This document shows positions 1 through 7,100 of a stretch of 8,067 bases of DNA, one piece after another. This DNA comes from an uncultured Collinsella sp. (GTDB taxonomy: Bacteria; Actinomycetota; Coriobacteriia; Coriobacteriales; Coriobacteriaceae). The position numbers and the translations under genes are program-made. Under the pieces are notes generated by a model that was not told the DNA's origin, searched no databases, and saw only the letters and a list, made by a program, of their open reading frames with translations. The number at the start of each line of letters is the position of its first letter. Within the stretch, counting starts at the first letter, position 1. The stretch lies in NCBI GenBank assembly GCA_900554595.1, contig USHZ01000087.1, positions 1-8,067 on the forward strand. Reading direction: 5' to 3'.

Positions 1-743
1 TGTGGGAAAAGGTATTCAATGCGGCAAATAAAGACTCGGCAATGATTGAGGACGGTAGCAATTACGGCGATTTCCTGCTCAAGACTATCGACGGCGCCAA
101 GGATGAGTTCACGGCGGATGAGCTCAAGACGCTTAAGGCCGGTGCGCAGCAGGTCAAGGAGATCGAGGATAAGCTCATGGCGCTGGAGAAGGAGTTTCCC
201 GGATGCGGCAGCACGCCCGGCGAGGGGGAGAGCGTCGATGCCCCGACCGCAGGCATGACCAACGGCGAGAGCGGGGAGACGAAGTTCCCCAGCTTTAAGG
301 GCAAGGACCTGGACGGCAACGATGTAAGCAGCGACGAGCTGTTCTCCAAGAACAAGGTCACCGTCATGAACTTCTGGTTTACCACCTGCAAGCCCTGCGT
401 GGGCGAGCTGGGCGATCTGGAAGAGCTCAACAAAGAGCTCGCCGCAAAGGGCGGTCAGGTCGTGGGCGTTAATTCCTTTACGCTCGATGGCAACAAAGAC
501 GAGGTGGCAGACGCCAAGGACGTACTTTCCAAGAAGGGCGTGACGTACAAGAACATCTGGTTCAAGTCGGATAGCGAGGCCGGCAAGTTCACCTCCAACT
601 TGTACTCGTTCCCGACCACCTACGTGATCGACCAGAACGGCAACATCGTGGGAGAGCCAATCATGGGCGGCATCAACTCCGCCGAGCAGCGAGAGGCGCT
701 CAACAAGCTGATCGATCAGGCGCTTGCTAAGAGCGAGCAGTAA
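1..743 (+). CDS. TlpA/ResA-like thioredoxin-fold protein, 5' end missing
   Basis: This is a thiol-disulfide oxidoreductase-like protein of the TlpA/ResA (redoxin) type. The reading frame is open to the left edge (first complete codon at 3, Trp), so the start lies outside the window and 246 residues are visible. The first 85 or so visible residues are charged and helical with Pro/Gly/Ser-rich spacers, which reads as a linker or an extra domain. The thioredoxin domain follows. Its active site is FWFTTCKPC, with the two cysteines at nt 387-389 and 396-398. The FPTTYVIDQNG segment near nt 609 supplies the expected cis-proline loop. Proteins of this kind usually act outside the membrane, anchored by a signal or lipoprotein sequence; that part is not visible, so location is inferred. 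A palindromic repeat and an intrinsic terminator follow the stop, so transcription probably ends here. The fold is secure; the substrate is unknown. Confidence 0.88.
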   Translation, partial: WEKVFNAANKDSAMIEDGSNYGDFLLKTIDGAKDEFTADELKTLKAGAQQVKEIEDKLMALEKEFPGCGSTPGEGESVDAPTAGMTNGESGETKFPSFKGKDLDGNDVSSDELFSKNKVTVMNFWFTTCKPCVGELGDLEELNKELAAKGGQVVGVNSFTLDGNKDEVADAKDVLSKKGVTYKNIWFKSDSEAGKFTSNLYSFPTTYVIDQNGNIVGEPIMGGINSAEQREALNKLIDQALAKSEQ

Positions 744-749
744 GTCCGA

Positions 750-780
750 ATGTGACAACGGGACGGTCCCTTTGTCACAT
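750..780. repeat. 31-nt palindromic intergenic repeat, copy 1
   Basis: The arms are 15 nt: ATGTGACAACGGGAC (750-764) and GTCCCTTTGTCACAT (766-780), around one central base. The single mismatch is C759 against T771. The repeat starts 6 nt after the stop of the TlpA-like gene. The same sequence recurs at 4215-4245 and 5593-5623. In RNA it would form a hairpin, but there is no downstream T-run, so it is not a standard terminator. Confidence 0.9.
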
Positions 781-794
781 CGTCGATGTTATGT

Positions 795-836
795 GCGGGA
801 TGGTGCGCCACGTGGCGTGCCATCCCGTTCGTTTTT
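795..836 (+). terminator. Rho-independent terminator after the TlpA-like gene
   Basis: A long, nearly loopless hairpin spans 796-827. GGGATGG (797-803) pairs with CCATCCC (820-826), and the stem continues inward through two G-T wobbles to the palindrome GCCACGTGGC (807-816). The stem is followed by GTTC and a GTTTTTT tract at 831-837. Stem plus T-run is the classic intrinsic terminator layout. It separates the TlpA-like gene from the ABC transporter, which therefore probably has its own promoter in 837-960; I found no convincing -35/-10 pair there. Confidence 0.8.
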
Positions 837-960
837 TGGCGTGCTTCGTTACATTCCTCACTGGCGCCGGCAAAAAATGGGGATAGAGTAGGACAAACGC
901 GTCGAATACGAACGGCGGAGGAGAGCGGGCGGGGTGCCTGCGCAGGAGAGGTTGCCGTCC

Positions 961-3900
961 ATGCTGGAGCTCAAAGGAATTTGCAAAAGGTACGTTACGC
1001 AGTCGTTTACGCAGGTGGCGCTCGACAACGTAAGCCTGGCTTTTCGCGATAACGAGTTCGTGGCCATTCTGGGTCCCTCGGGTTCGGGCAAGACCACGCT
1101 GCTCAACGTTATCGGCGGACTCGACCACTTTGATTCTGGCGACCTGCTGATCGACGGTATTTCGACCAAGGACTTTCACGATCGCGATTGGGATGCCTAC
1201 CGCAACAACCGCATCGGCTTTGTGTTCCAGAGCTATAACCTCATTCCGCATCAGACCATTTTGGAAAACGTGGAGCTGGCGCTGACGCTCACGGGCGTGG
1301 GGCATGCCGAGCGTCGCCAGCGTGCGCGCGAGGCGTTGGAGAAGGTCGGCCTGGGCGAGCACGTTAACAAGCGCCCGAGCCAGCTATCGGGTGGGCAGAT
1401 GCAGCGCGTGGCCATCGCCCGCGCCCTGATTAACGATCCCGAGATCGTGCTGGCTGACGAGCCGACCGGCGCCTTGGACTCAACGACATCCGTACAGGTC
1501 ATGGATTTGCTCAAGGACGTTGCGCGCGACCGTCTGGTCATCATGGTCACGCACAATCCTGAGTTGGCGTACCAGTACGCCACGCGCATCGTCAACCTGG
1601 CGGACGGCAAGATCACCGACGATTCCGACTCCTTTGATGTTGCCAATGCCGCGCGTCGAGAGGCCAAGCCTACGCGCAAAACCTCGATGAGCTTTGTGAC
1701 GGCGCTGGGGCTTTCTGCTCGAAACCTCATGACCAAAAAGGGCCGTACGGCCATGACGGCCTTTGCGGGGTCGATTGGCATTATCGGTATTGCGGCAATC
1801 CTGGCGCTCTCCAATGGCGTGAACAATTACATCAAAAAGGTCGAGGAGGATACGCTCTCGAGTTACCCGCTTACGATCTCCAAGCAGGATTACGACCTGT
1901 CGTCCATGATGGGCGGACAGGGGGCTGCGGATGATGGCTCGTCTGAAAGCGTGGATTCGTCCGACGACAGTGCCGGCGGCAAGGCTAAGGGAACCGATAA
2001 GATTCCCGTGGTCACGGCCGTAAAGGATATGTTTGCGAGCGTTAAGTCCAACGACATGACGAGCTTTAAGGCATGGCTCGATGCCGGTGGCGACGGCATC
2101 GATAAAGAGGTCAACGCCATTCAGTACGGCTACGGTGTATCGCCGGTTGTCTACCGTGCCGGCAAGGGCGATGAGAAGCCTGTCCGGCTGGTGCCCAACG
2201 CTATGACCGAGGCCATGAGCGGAGGCGCGAGCTCGGCGGCAACGGTGAGCATGGAATCCATGGGAACCTCGGTCTTTAACGAGATGATCGACGACCAGAG
2301 CCTGCTCGACAGCCAGTACGATGTCGTGGCGGGGCATTGGCCTACGTCTGCTAACGAAGCCGTGATGGTGCTTTCGAGCCGCGGCACGGTGGGCGATTAC
2401 ACGCTCTACAGCATCGGTGCGCTGGATATCGATGAGCTCAACGACCTGGTTAACAGCGCCATGGCGGCCGACGGTGGGGTCGAAACGCCCGAGACCGGCG
2501 CCGACTTTACCTACGACGATGCGCTGTCCACGACGTTTAAGGTGCTGTCGCCGGCCGATGCGTATCGCAAAAACGAAGAGACCGGCATGTGGACTGACAT
2601 GTCTGGCGACGCCGACTTTATGGCCGCTAAGGTTGCCGACGGTATCGACGTGCATATTGTGGGCGTGGTACGACCCAACGAGACCGCCAACGCGAGTGCG
2701 TTGTCCCCGGGCATTGCCTATACGCATGCGCTGACTCGCCAGCTTATGGAACGCGCTGCCAATTCGCAGATTGTGCAAGAGCAACTTGCCCATCCCGAGA
2801 CGGATGTCTTTACGGGCAAAACCTTCGCCGAACTGCAGGGCGAGGCCAAACAGGGCGTGGATCTGGGCAGCATGTTCAGTGTGGACGAGGCGGCGCTCAA
2901 GAGCGCGTTCTCGTTTGATACCTCCGCGCTCTCGGGTGTCGCCGGCGGTATGGACCTGTCGGGTCTTGACTTGTCCGGGTTGGATATCGACCTTTCGGGC
3001 GTTGGGAAGGACATCGATTTCAGCGACATCGTGGCCAAAGCGCCGGCCCCAGATTTCTCGGGCATCTTTGACGGTCTGGAACTCACGCCCGAGCAGATGC
3101 AGCAGGTGGGAACGCTTGCCAACCAGCTGTTTGAGGGCTTTCTGCGGTCTGATCAGTTTAAGGCGCTGTCGCCCGAAGATCTTAAGGACGCATCAAAGCT
3201 CGCTGCCGCATTCTCGGCGTATCTTGAGAATGATGCCGCAGCCCAGCAAATCCTGGCCCAGCTCAAAGCGCTCGGCGGCGATGCCCTGGCCAAGCGCCTG
3301 CAGCAGGCGATGACCGACTATGTGCAAAAGCAGCTGGCTCCGTATCTGCAGCAGGCTATGGATCAGGTGATGAAGGCAATCAGCGATCAGATTGCGGTGA
3401 CGGTGTCAGCTCAGCTCAAGGCGGGCGCAGCAGGGCTTATGGATCAGATGGCGACGCAGATGTCTTCGAGTTTTGCCAACCTGGCGAGCGCTATGCGTGT
3501 GGATGCGAGCGCCTTTGCGCGTGCCATCCATTTCAACATGGACGCCGAGGACCTGAGTTCGCTCATGATGAGCTATGCCAAGGCGTCGAAGCTCACCTAC
3601 GACAACAATCTGACCACGTTGGGCTATGCGGACGAGGCGGACCCCATCTCGGTCAAGATTTTCCCGCGCGACTTTGAGGCCAAGGAGCGCGTACTCGATT
3701 ACATCGATGCGTACAACAAGCAGGTCAAAGCTGCTGGTCACGACGAACGGGCCATCTCGTACACCGACTACATGGGTATCATCATGGGCTCGGTAACTGA
3801 CATCGTGAACACCATCAGCTTGGTGCTCATCGCATTTGTGAGCATCAGCTTGGTCGTCAGCTCCATCATGATCGGCATCATCACCTACATCAGCGTACTG

Positions 3901-4215
3901 GAGCGTAAAAAGGAGATTGGCATCCTGCGTGCGATTGGCGCGTCGAAGCGCAATGTGGCCAACGTGTTCAATGCCGAGACCTTCATCGAGGGCCTCATTG
4001 CCGGCGTCTTTGCCGTTGCTGTCGTGGTAGTCGTGAGCTTTCCGGTTAATGCCTGGGCGCTTGCGGCCAAACAGGTACCCAATCTGATGAGCCTGCCCGT
4101 GCAGGATGCGCTGGCGCTCATTGCGATATCGGTGCTGCTGACGGTCGTCGCCGGCCTGCTGCCTGCCCGCAGCGCATCCAAAAAAGACCCCGTGGAGGCC
4201 CTACGCTCCGAATAA
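961..4215 (+). CDS. MacB-type ABC transporter, fused ATPase and FtsX-like permease
   Basis: This is an ATP-driven membrane transporter or mechanotransmission machine of the MacB/LolD-FtsX class, 1084 residues. The N-terminal ATPase shows Walker A GPSGSGKT (about 38-45), Q-loop Gln90, signature LSGGQ (142-146), Walker B IVLADE (162-167) and H-loop His198, all intact. Membrane helix 1 lies at about 265-287. A very long region with no clear membrane helix follows (about 290-945). Helices 2-4 are near 948-975, 1011-1030 and 1050-1069, with the family's ERKKEIGILRAIGAS motif after helix 2 and the PARSASKKDPVEALR tail. The long region holds an acidic Ser-rich linker (about 323-345), tandem DLSGLD-like units (about 664-700) and a Gln/Ala/Met-rich helical part (about 790-860). 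I chose ATG961 because MLELKGICK is the usual family N-terminus and AGGAGAGG lies upstream; GTG934 in the same frame also has a purine-rich site. The substrate is unknown: antimicrobial peptide export or resistance, lipoprotein handling and envelope signalling are all possible. Confidence 0.93.
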   Translation: MLELKGICKRYVTQSFTQVALDNVSLAFRDNEFVAILGPSGSGKTTLLNVIGGLDHFDSGDLLIDGISTKDFHDRDWDAYRNNRIGFVFQSYNLIPHQTILENVELALTLTGVGHAERRQRAREALEKVGLGEHVNKRPSQLSGGQMQRVAIARALINDPEIVLADEPTGALDSTTSVQVMDLLKDVARDRLVIMVTHNPELAYQYATRIVNLADGKITDDSDSFDVANAARREAKPTRKTSMSFVTALGLSARNLMTKKGRTAMTAFAGSIGIIGIAAILALSNGVNNYIKKVEEDTLSSYPLTISKQDYDLSSMMGGQGAADDGSSESVDSSDDSAGGKAKGTDKIPVVTAVKDMFASVKSNDMTSFKAWLDAGGDGIDKEVNAIQYGYGVSPVVYRAGKGDEKPVRLVPNAMTEAMSGGASSAATVSMESMGTSVFNEMIDDQSLLDSQYDVVAGHWPTSANEAVMVLSSRGTVGDYTLYSIGALDIDELNDLVNSAMAADGGVETPETGADFTYDDALSTTFKVLSPADAYRKNEETGMWTDMSGDADFMAAKVADGIDVHIVGVVRPNETANASALSPGIAYTHALTRQLMERAANSQIVQEQLAHPETDVFTGKTFAELQGEAKQGVDLGSMFSVDEAALKSAFSFDTSALSGVAGGMDLSGLDLSGLDIDLSGVGKDIDFSDIVAKAPAPDFSGIFDGLELTPEQMQQVGTLANQLFEGFLRSDQFKALSPEDLKDASKLAAAFSAYLENDAAAQQILAQLKALGGDALAKRLQQAMTDYVQKQLAPYLQQAMDQVMKAISDQIAVTVSAQLKAGAAGLMDQMATQMSSSFANLASAMRVDASAFARAIHFNMDAEDLSSLMMSYAKASKLTYDNNLTTLGYADEADPISVKIFPRDFEAKERVLDYIDAYNKQVKAAGHDERAISYTDYMGIIMGSVTDIVNTISLVLIAFVSISLVVSSIMIGIITYISVLERKKEIGILRAIGASKRNVANVFNAETFIEGLIAGVFAVAVVVVVSFPVNAWALAAKQVPNLMSLPVQDALALIAISVLLTVVAGLLPARSASKKDPVEALRSE

Positions 4216-4245
4216 TGTGACAAAGGGACAGTCCCTTTGTCACAT
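4215..4245. repeat. 31-nt palindromic intergenic repeat, copy 2 (perfect)
   Basis: The arms ATGTGACAAAGGGAC (4215-4229) and GTCCCTTTGTCACAT (4231-4245) are perfectly complementary around A4230. The repeat begins on the last base of the transporter's TAA stop and fills most of the 44-nt gap to the convergent - strand gene. A hairpin here could protect or end transcripts from both sides, but neither strand has a good T-run. Confidence 0.92.
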
Positions 4246-4259
4246 TCATCTCCCTGCAC

Positions 4260-5393
4260 CTAGTTCGTTTTGCCCATCAGCGTGATGCGGATGGTTGGAC
4301 GGGTGTACTCGTCAAACTCGTCCTTGGGATCCGTATCAAACGAGTAATACGCTTTGACGGGGCCGTCGCTCGTCCTGATAGAGATTCTCTCGTAGAGCGA
4401 GCCGTTCAAAAAAGCCTGCCTGAACTCTTCGGGGAGCTTCTGCGGTGCCAGGAGCTCGGGGCTTGCGGTCTTGACGTCTATGGTTTGGACGGCAGAGGAA
4501 AGCTCGTCAAGATCGAGCTCGATGCGGGCGAGGTTGTCCTCGAGACTCGCGTCGGGGTCGACCTCTGCTGCGTAGCTCACTTCCGTGAGCGTCCCCTTGT
4601 TGTCAAAATCCAGGTACGTATAGGTTTTCTGGGCATCGGAGTCGCCGTCGTGCAGATAGCCGCGGACGTGATAGCCGTAGTCTTGATATCGCTCGTAGGG
4701 GTCATCGGCGGACACGTACTCGCATGAGGGCTCGAGCGCCTTGCGAGCGATGGCGATCTGCTCGGCCGCGGCCGCGGCGTTTTCTTGCATCTCGATGTTT
4801 CCCTGTGCCAGCTGTGGGATATAGGAGCCGCACACGATTGCGAGGGGCAGTGCCACAAGCGCGACGATCCACTTTTTTGCATGGGGGATAGGTACGCCAC
4901 AGGCCTCTGCCATGGCCTTCGCGTTGGCAAAGCTCTCGGCAAGCACGTCTGCCGCGGTGGCGACGGCGTCTGCGGCAGCGGCGACTTCTGCCGCGCCGCC
5001 CAGGTTGCGTGCAGCCTCGTTGTCACTGTTCTTGAGCAGGCGTGCGGCGGCCTGCGTGCCAACAACGCCTGCGATCTGTGCCGAGCGGTCTTTCTCGCTC
5101 TGCTCGACGGCGAGCCGGTACTGCATTTCCTTCCACTGCTTGCCACGCATGCCAAAGCGCGGGGCGAGAGCGCAATAACAGAATATGACGAGCTCGATGG
5201 CGGTGAGCACCAAGGCGGTCATCATGCCCGTCTCTTGGAAGCCTTCGTGATGGAAGACGATGTCGTCGATCATTTCGAAGGGAATGATCGATAAGGGCAG
5301 CACGAATGCCATGGCAAGCGCCGCTCCGGCAACCTTGGGGCAGATGCAGTATCGCTGGATGCGTTTACGTTCTTGTTCGGTGAGCCGCTGCAT
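4260..5393 (-). CDS. Membrane protein of unknown function, three membrane segments
   Basis: I do not recognise the family. Read from ATG 5391-5393, the protein has 377 residues. A basic N-terminus (TEQERKRIQRYCICPK) leads into two hydrophobic segments at about 21-40 and 56-76. An Ala-rich, probably helical stretch (about 105-165) follows, then a third segment at about 175-196. The acidic C-terminal half (about 197-377) is rich in Tyr and Asp and likely sits outside the cell. The open frame extends upstream to 5621, but those 76 codons look non-coding (Cys/His/Thr-rich) and run into the palindromic repeat. ATG 5409-5411 is an alternative start, but GAGGA lies 4 nt before ATG 5391-5393. A TATACT box lies on the same strand at 5444-5449, without a clear -35. 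The gene converges on the ABC transporter and diverges from the Dus gene, so it is probably transcribed alone. Confidence 0.8.
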   Translation of the reverse strand: MQRLTEQERKRIQRYCICPKVAGAALAMAFVLPLSIIPFEMIDDIVFHHEGFQETGMMTALVLTAIELVIFCYCALAPRFGMRGKQWKEMQYRLAVEQSEKDRSAQIAGVVGTQAAARLLKNSDNEAARNLGGAAEVAAAADAVATAADVLAESFANAKAMAEACGVPIPHAKKWIVALVALPLAIVCGSYIPQLAQGNIEMQENAAAAAEQIAIARKALEPSCEYVSADDPYERYQDYGYHVRGYLHDGDSDAQKTYTYLDFDNKGTLTEVSYAAEVDPDASLEDNLARIELDLDELSSAVQTIDVKTASPELLAPQKLPEEFRQAFLNGSLYERISIRTSDGPVKAYYSFDTDPKDEFDEYTRPTIRITLMGKTN

Positions 5394-5592
5394 AGGGTCC
5401 TCGACTCTCATCGTTTTCGGGGTGCAATGCGCACACGCTTTTGAGTATAAATGAGTGGAGGGTGTCTGCTGTTCAAACATAGTGGCCAACAGCGTGGTAT
5501 TGGTGATCGTTGCGCAGTGACTGCTGGAGGGGTGGTTAACGCCAAGCAACCGCCTCTGCCTTGTGGGTGGCCTCAAGCACAAGGCATAATGC

Positions 5593-5623
5593 ATGTGACA
5601 AAGGGACTGTCCCTTTGTCATAT
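5593..5623. repeat. 31-nt palindromic intergenic repeat, copy 3
   Basis: ATGTGACAAAGGGAC (5593-5607), one central T, then GTCCCTTTGTCATAT (5609-5623). The only departure from perfect pairing is T5621 opposite G5595, which is a tolerated G-U pair in RNA. Unlike the other two copies it lies between divergent genes, 14 nt before the Dus start, so it would fall inside that gene's leader RNA if the promoter is further upstream. Confidence 0.9.
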
Positions 5624-5637
5624 TGATGTGAGAGTGG

Positions 5638-6600
5638 ATGTTGATGATTCTATCGTTGGCCCCTATGGAGGGGATTACCGGGCACGTGTTCCGTCGCGTG
5701 CATGCGGAGTGCTTTGGCGCGCTCGATTGCTATTACACGCCGTTTTTGCCACCGCCGCGCGTGGGCAACCGCTTTGGCGGCAAGGCGTTTAAAGAGGTCG
5801 ATCCCGCCAATAGCCAGGGGCTTAACGTGGTGCCTCAGCTGATGTCCAAGAATGCGGATGAGTTTGTGTGGGCGGCGCAGGTGCTCGCCGATATGGGTTA
5901 CCGCGAGGTCAATCTCAACCTTGGCTGCCCCTCGGGCACGGTTGTCGCCAAGGGGAAGGGTTCGGGCTTTCTGCGCAACCTGGATGAGCTCGAGGTGTTC
6001 TTGAGCGATGTGTGCGAACGCTCGCCATTGCCGGTGTCGGTGAAAACCAGGCTGGGGCTGGAGAACGACGACGAGTACGAGCGTGTGCTCGACCTCTATT
6101 GCCGCATACCGCTGGCAGAGCTGATCGTGCATCCGCGCGTGCAAAAGGACCGCTATACGGGCTCGCCGCGCAAGGAGTTCTATGGCGAGACGCTGGAGCG
6201 TGCGCCGTTCCCGGTCGCCTACAACGGCGACATTTTTGATCTTGAGGACATGGATGCGCTGGTGGAGGCCTATCCCGGCACACGCCATGTGATGCTGGGG
6301 CGTGGCTTACTTGCGAATCCCGCGCTCGCTCGCATGGTCAAGGGCGGCCCTGCTGCCACGGCTGCTGAGCTGCAGCGCTTCCACGACACGCTGTTTGCGG
6401 CATATGCGGAAGAGATCGGCGGCAATGCGGTCTTTCGCATGAAGGAGTGGTGGTTCTACGCCAAATGCGCCTTCGCCGATCCTGCTACCGTTCACAAGCT
6501 CGTACGTAAGACCAAAAAGGTTGACGAATACCGTGCCGCTGTCGAGCGCGTCTTTCGCGAGCAGCCGCTCGCGCCCATAGCCCGCTTCCACGGCTGCTAG
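5638..6600 (+). CDS. tRNA-dihydrouridine synthase (Dus family)
   Basis: This is a flavoenzyme that uses FMN and NADPH to reduce specific uridines in tRNA to dihydrouridine, in the cytoplasm. The length is 320 residues, normal for the family. Visible motifs in order: LAPMEGITG (7-15, start of the TIM barrel); NLGCPSGTV (94-102) with the expected catalytic Cys97; VSVKTRLGL (133-141); LIVHPRVQKDRYTG (162-175); VAYNGDI (193-199); and VMLGRGLLANPAL (218-230), the FMN-phosphate loop. The last 90 residues form the usual helical tRNA-binding domain. The GKGSGFL variant after the catalytic loop resembles a Dus subgroup I know from clostridia and actinobacteria; which uridine it modifies cannot be told. 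ATG5638 and ATG5644 are both possible starts, with only a weak GAGAGTGG upstream. The gene stands alone and its stop lies within an inverted repeat. It is not assigned to dusA, dusB or dusC. Confidence 0.93.
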   Translation: MLMILSLAPMEGITGHVFRRVHAECFGALDCYYTPFLPPPRVGNRFGGKAFKEVDPANSQGLNVVPQLMSKNADEFVWAAQVLADMGYREVNLNLGCPSGTVVAKGKGSGFLRNLDELEVFLSDVCERSPLPVSVKTRLGLENDDEYERVLDLYCRIPLAELIVHPRVQKDRYTGSPRKEFYGETLERAPFPVAYNGDIFDLEDMDALVEAYPGTRHVMLGRGLLANPALARMVKGGPAATAAELQRFHDTLFAAYAEEIGGNAVFRMKEWWFYAKCAFADPATVHKLVRKTKKVDEYRAAVERVFREQPLAPIARFHGC

Positions 6601-6653
6601 TCATCGGGGACGTTTTTTAACGACTAGTCACGTAAGAACGTCCCCGATGACTA
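6598..6653. repeat. 17-bp-arm inverted repeat overlapping the Dus stop codon
   Basis: TAGTCATCGGGGACGTT (6598-6614) and AACGTCCCCGATGACTA (6637-6653) are perfectly complementary 17-nt arms with a 22-nt loop. The first three bases are the stop codon of the Dus gene. The loop contains GACTAGTC (6622-6629), itself a palindrome. The TTTTTT at 6613-6618 lies inside the loop rather than after the stem, so it is not a textbook terminator, though it may still end or stabilise the transcript. Fragments of the loop and right arm recur near 7325-7408 and 7721-7740. Confidence 0.88.
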
Positions 6654-6666
6654 CCTGCAAAAAAGC

Positions 6667-6727
6667 TGTACGCCAGCATCCAAAGATGTCGAAAATGGTC
6701 GACTTTGGATGCTGACGTACATGTTTG
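6667..6727. repeat. 61-nt hairpin repeat, copy 1
   Basis: TGTACGCCAGCATCCAAAG (6667-6685) pairs with CTTTGGATGCTGACGTACA (6703-6721) with one mismatch (C6673 against A6715). The loop contains TGTCGA and GGTCGA. Together with a shared 3' flank ATGTTTG it is repeated at 7750-7810 with 56 of 61 bases identical. It lies in the convergent gap between the Dus gene and the - strand antitoxin-like gene. Confidence 0.88.
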
Positions 6728-6748
6728 GGTTCGGCGGGGGAGCGGTGC

Positions 6749-7015
6749 CTAGGCAATCATTGCATCAAGTGTTATGAGCTCCCTGAGCCGTTCCGTGCGC
6801 GTTTGCCCATGGCGTTTGGCTTTTTCGTCAAACGCCTCAAGAACCGATTCGCCCACACGTGCCGACAAGACAGCGCTCGGCTCATCAGAGATCGGCGGCC
6901 TTCCCAGCTTAACGGTGCGGCCTTTCGGCCATTCATCTTTTTCGTAAGCTTCCGCGGCTTTCTCTAACTTTCCAGGGGCAAATCCCATCATTTTTTCAAG
7001 CTGCTCAGCATTCAT
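6749..7015 (-). CDS. Ribbon-helix-helix (CopG-type) antitoxin-like DNA-binding protein
   Basis: This is a small DNA-binding protein of 88 residues. The C-terminal part fits a ribbon-helix-helix fold: a strand at about 47-55 (SAVLSARVG), helix A at about 56-70 (ESVLEAFDEKAKRHG), then QTRTERLRELI (71-81) forming helix B, with the characteristic Thr-Arg-Thr-Glu-Arg start. The N-terminal half (KLEKAAEAYEKDEWPKG, then a GRPPISDEP linker) resembles that of actinobacterial type II antitoxins with a C-terminal ribbon-helix-helix domain. AGGAGG lies 6 nt before the ATG, so the start is firm. Such proteins normally repress their own promoter together with a toxin from the next gene. Here neither side holds a toxin ORF: downstream are repeats and the Dus gene, upstream a gene-poor region. 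It may be an orphan antitoxin or a stand-alone regulator. The DNA-binding call is good; the antitoxin role is inferred. Confidence 0.82.
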   Translation of the reverse strand: MNAEQLEKMMGFAPGKLEKAAEAYEKDEWPKGRTVKLGRPPISDEPSAVLSARVGESVLEAFDEKAKRHGQTRTERLRELITLDAMIA

Positions 7016-7030
7016 AGCGCCTCCTATCGA

Positions 7031-7045
7031 TCGACATAATGTCGA
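7031..7045. promoter_or_regulatory. Perfect 15-nt dyad in the leader of the antitoxin-like gene
   Basis: TCGACAT (7031-7037), A7038, ATGTCGA (7039-7045) is a perfect 7-bp inverted repeat, 15 nt upstream of the - strand start codon and downstream of the predicted promoter. It could be a second operator or a short leader hairpin just before the AGGAGG ribosome binding site. Confidence 0.4.
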
Positions 7046-7069
7046 GCGCTGGTTCTCGGATTCCCTTTT

Positions 7070-7100
7070 TTTGTATACAGTTTTGTAGACAAAAATACAA
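7070..7100 (-). promoter_or_regulatory. Promoter with overlapping operator-like repeats
   Basis: On the - strand, TTGTAT (7100-7095) and TATACA (7077-7072) are separated by 17 nt, a good -35/-10 pair for the ribbon-helix-helix gene about 57 nt downstream. Symmetric elements lie in the same bases. TGTATACA (7072-7079) is a perfect palindrome. TTTTGT/ACAAAA (7081-7086, 7089-7094) is an inverted repeat inside the spacer. TTTGTATACA (7070-7079) and TTTGTAGACA (7082-7091) form a direct repeat with a 12-nt period and one mismatch. Ribbon-helix-helix proteins typically bind short repeats spaced by about one helical turn, so autoregulation is likely, though inferred. Confidence 0.6.

Noticed and set aside
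934..960. GTG start nine codons upstream for the ABC transporter
   Set aside because: It has a purine-rich site upstream and stays possible, but MLELKGICK from ATG961 matches the usual start of this ATPase family.
1480..2793. A 437-codon open frame on the - strand inside the ABC transporter
   Set aside because: It is antisense to a gene with intact family motifs throughout. Long opposite-strand open frames are expected in GC-rich coding DNA. The His/Arg-rich product resembles nothing known.
5394..5621. N-terminal extension of the membrane protein gene by 76 codons
   Set aside because: The extension starts in the palindromic repeat, is Cys/His/Thr-rich and atypical, and covers the likely promoter. 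A ribosome binding site sits before the inner ATG.
5650..6288. A 212-codon open frame on the - strand inside the Dus gene
   Set aside because: The + strand encodes a full set of Dus motifs over the same bases, so this is a coding shadow.
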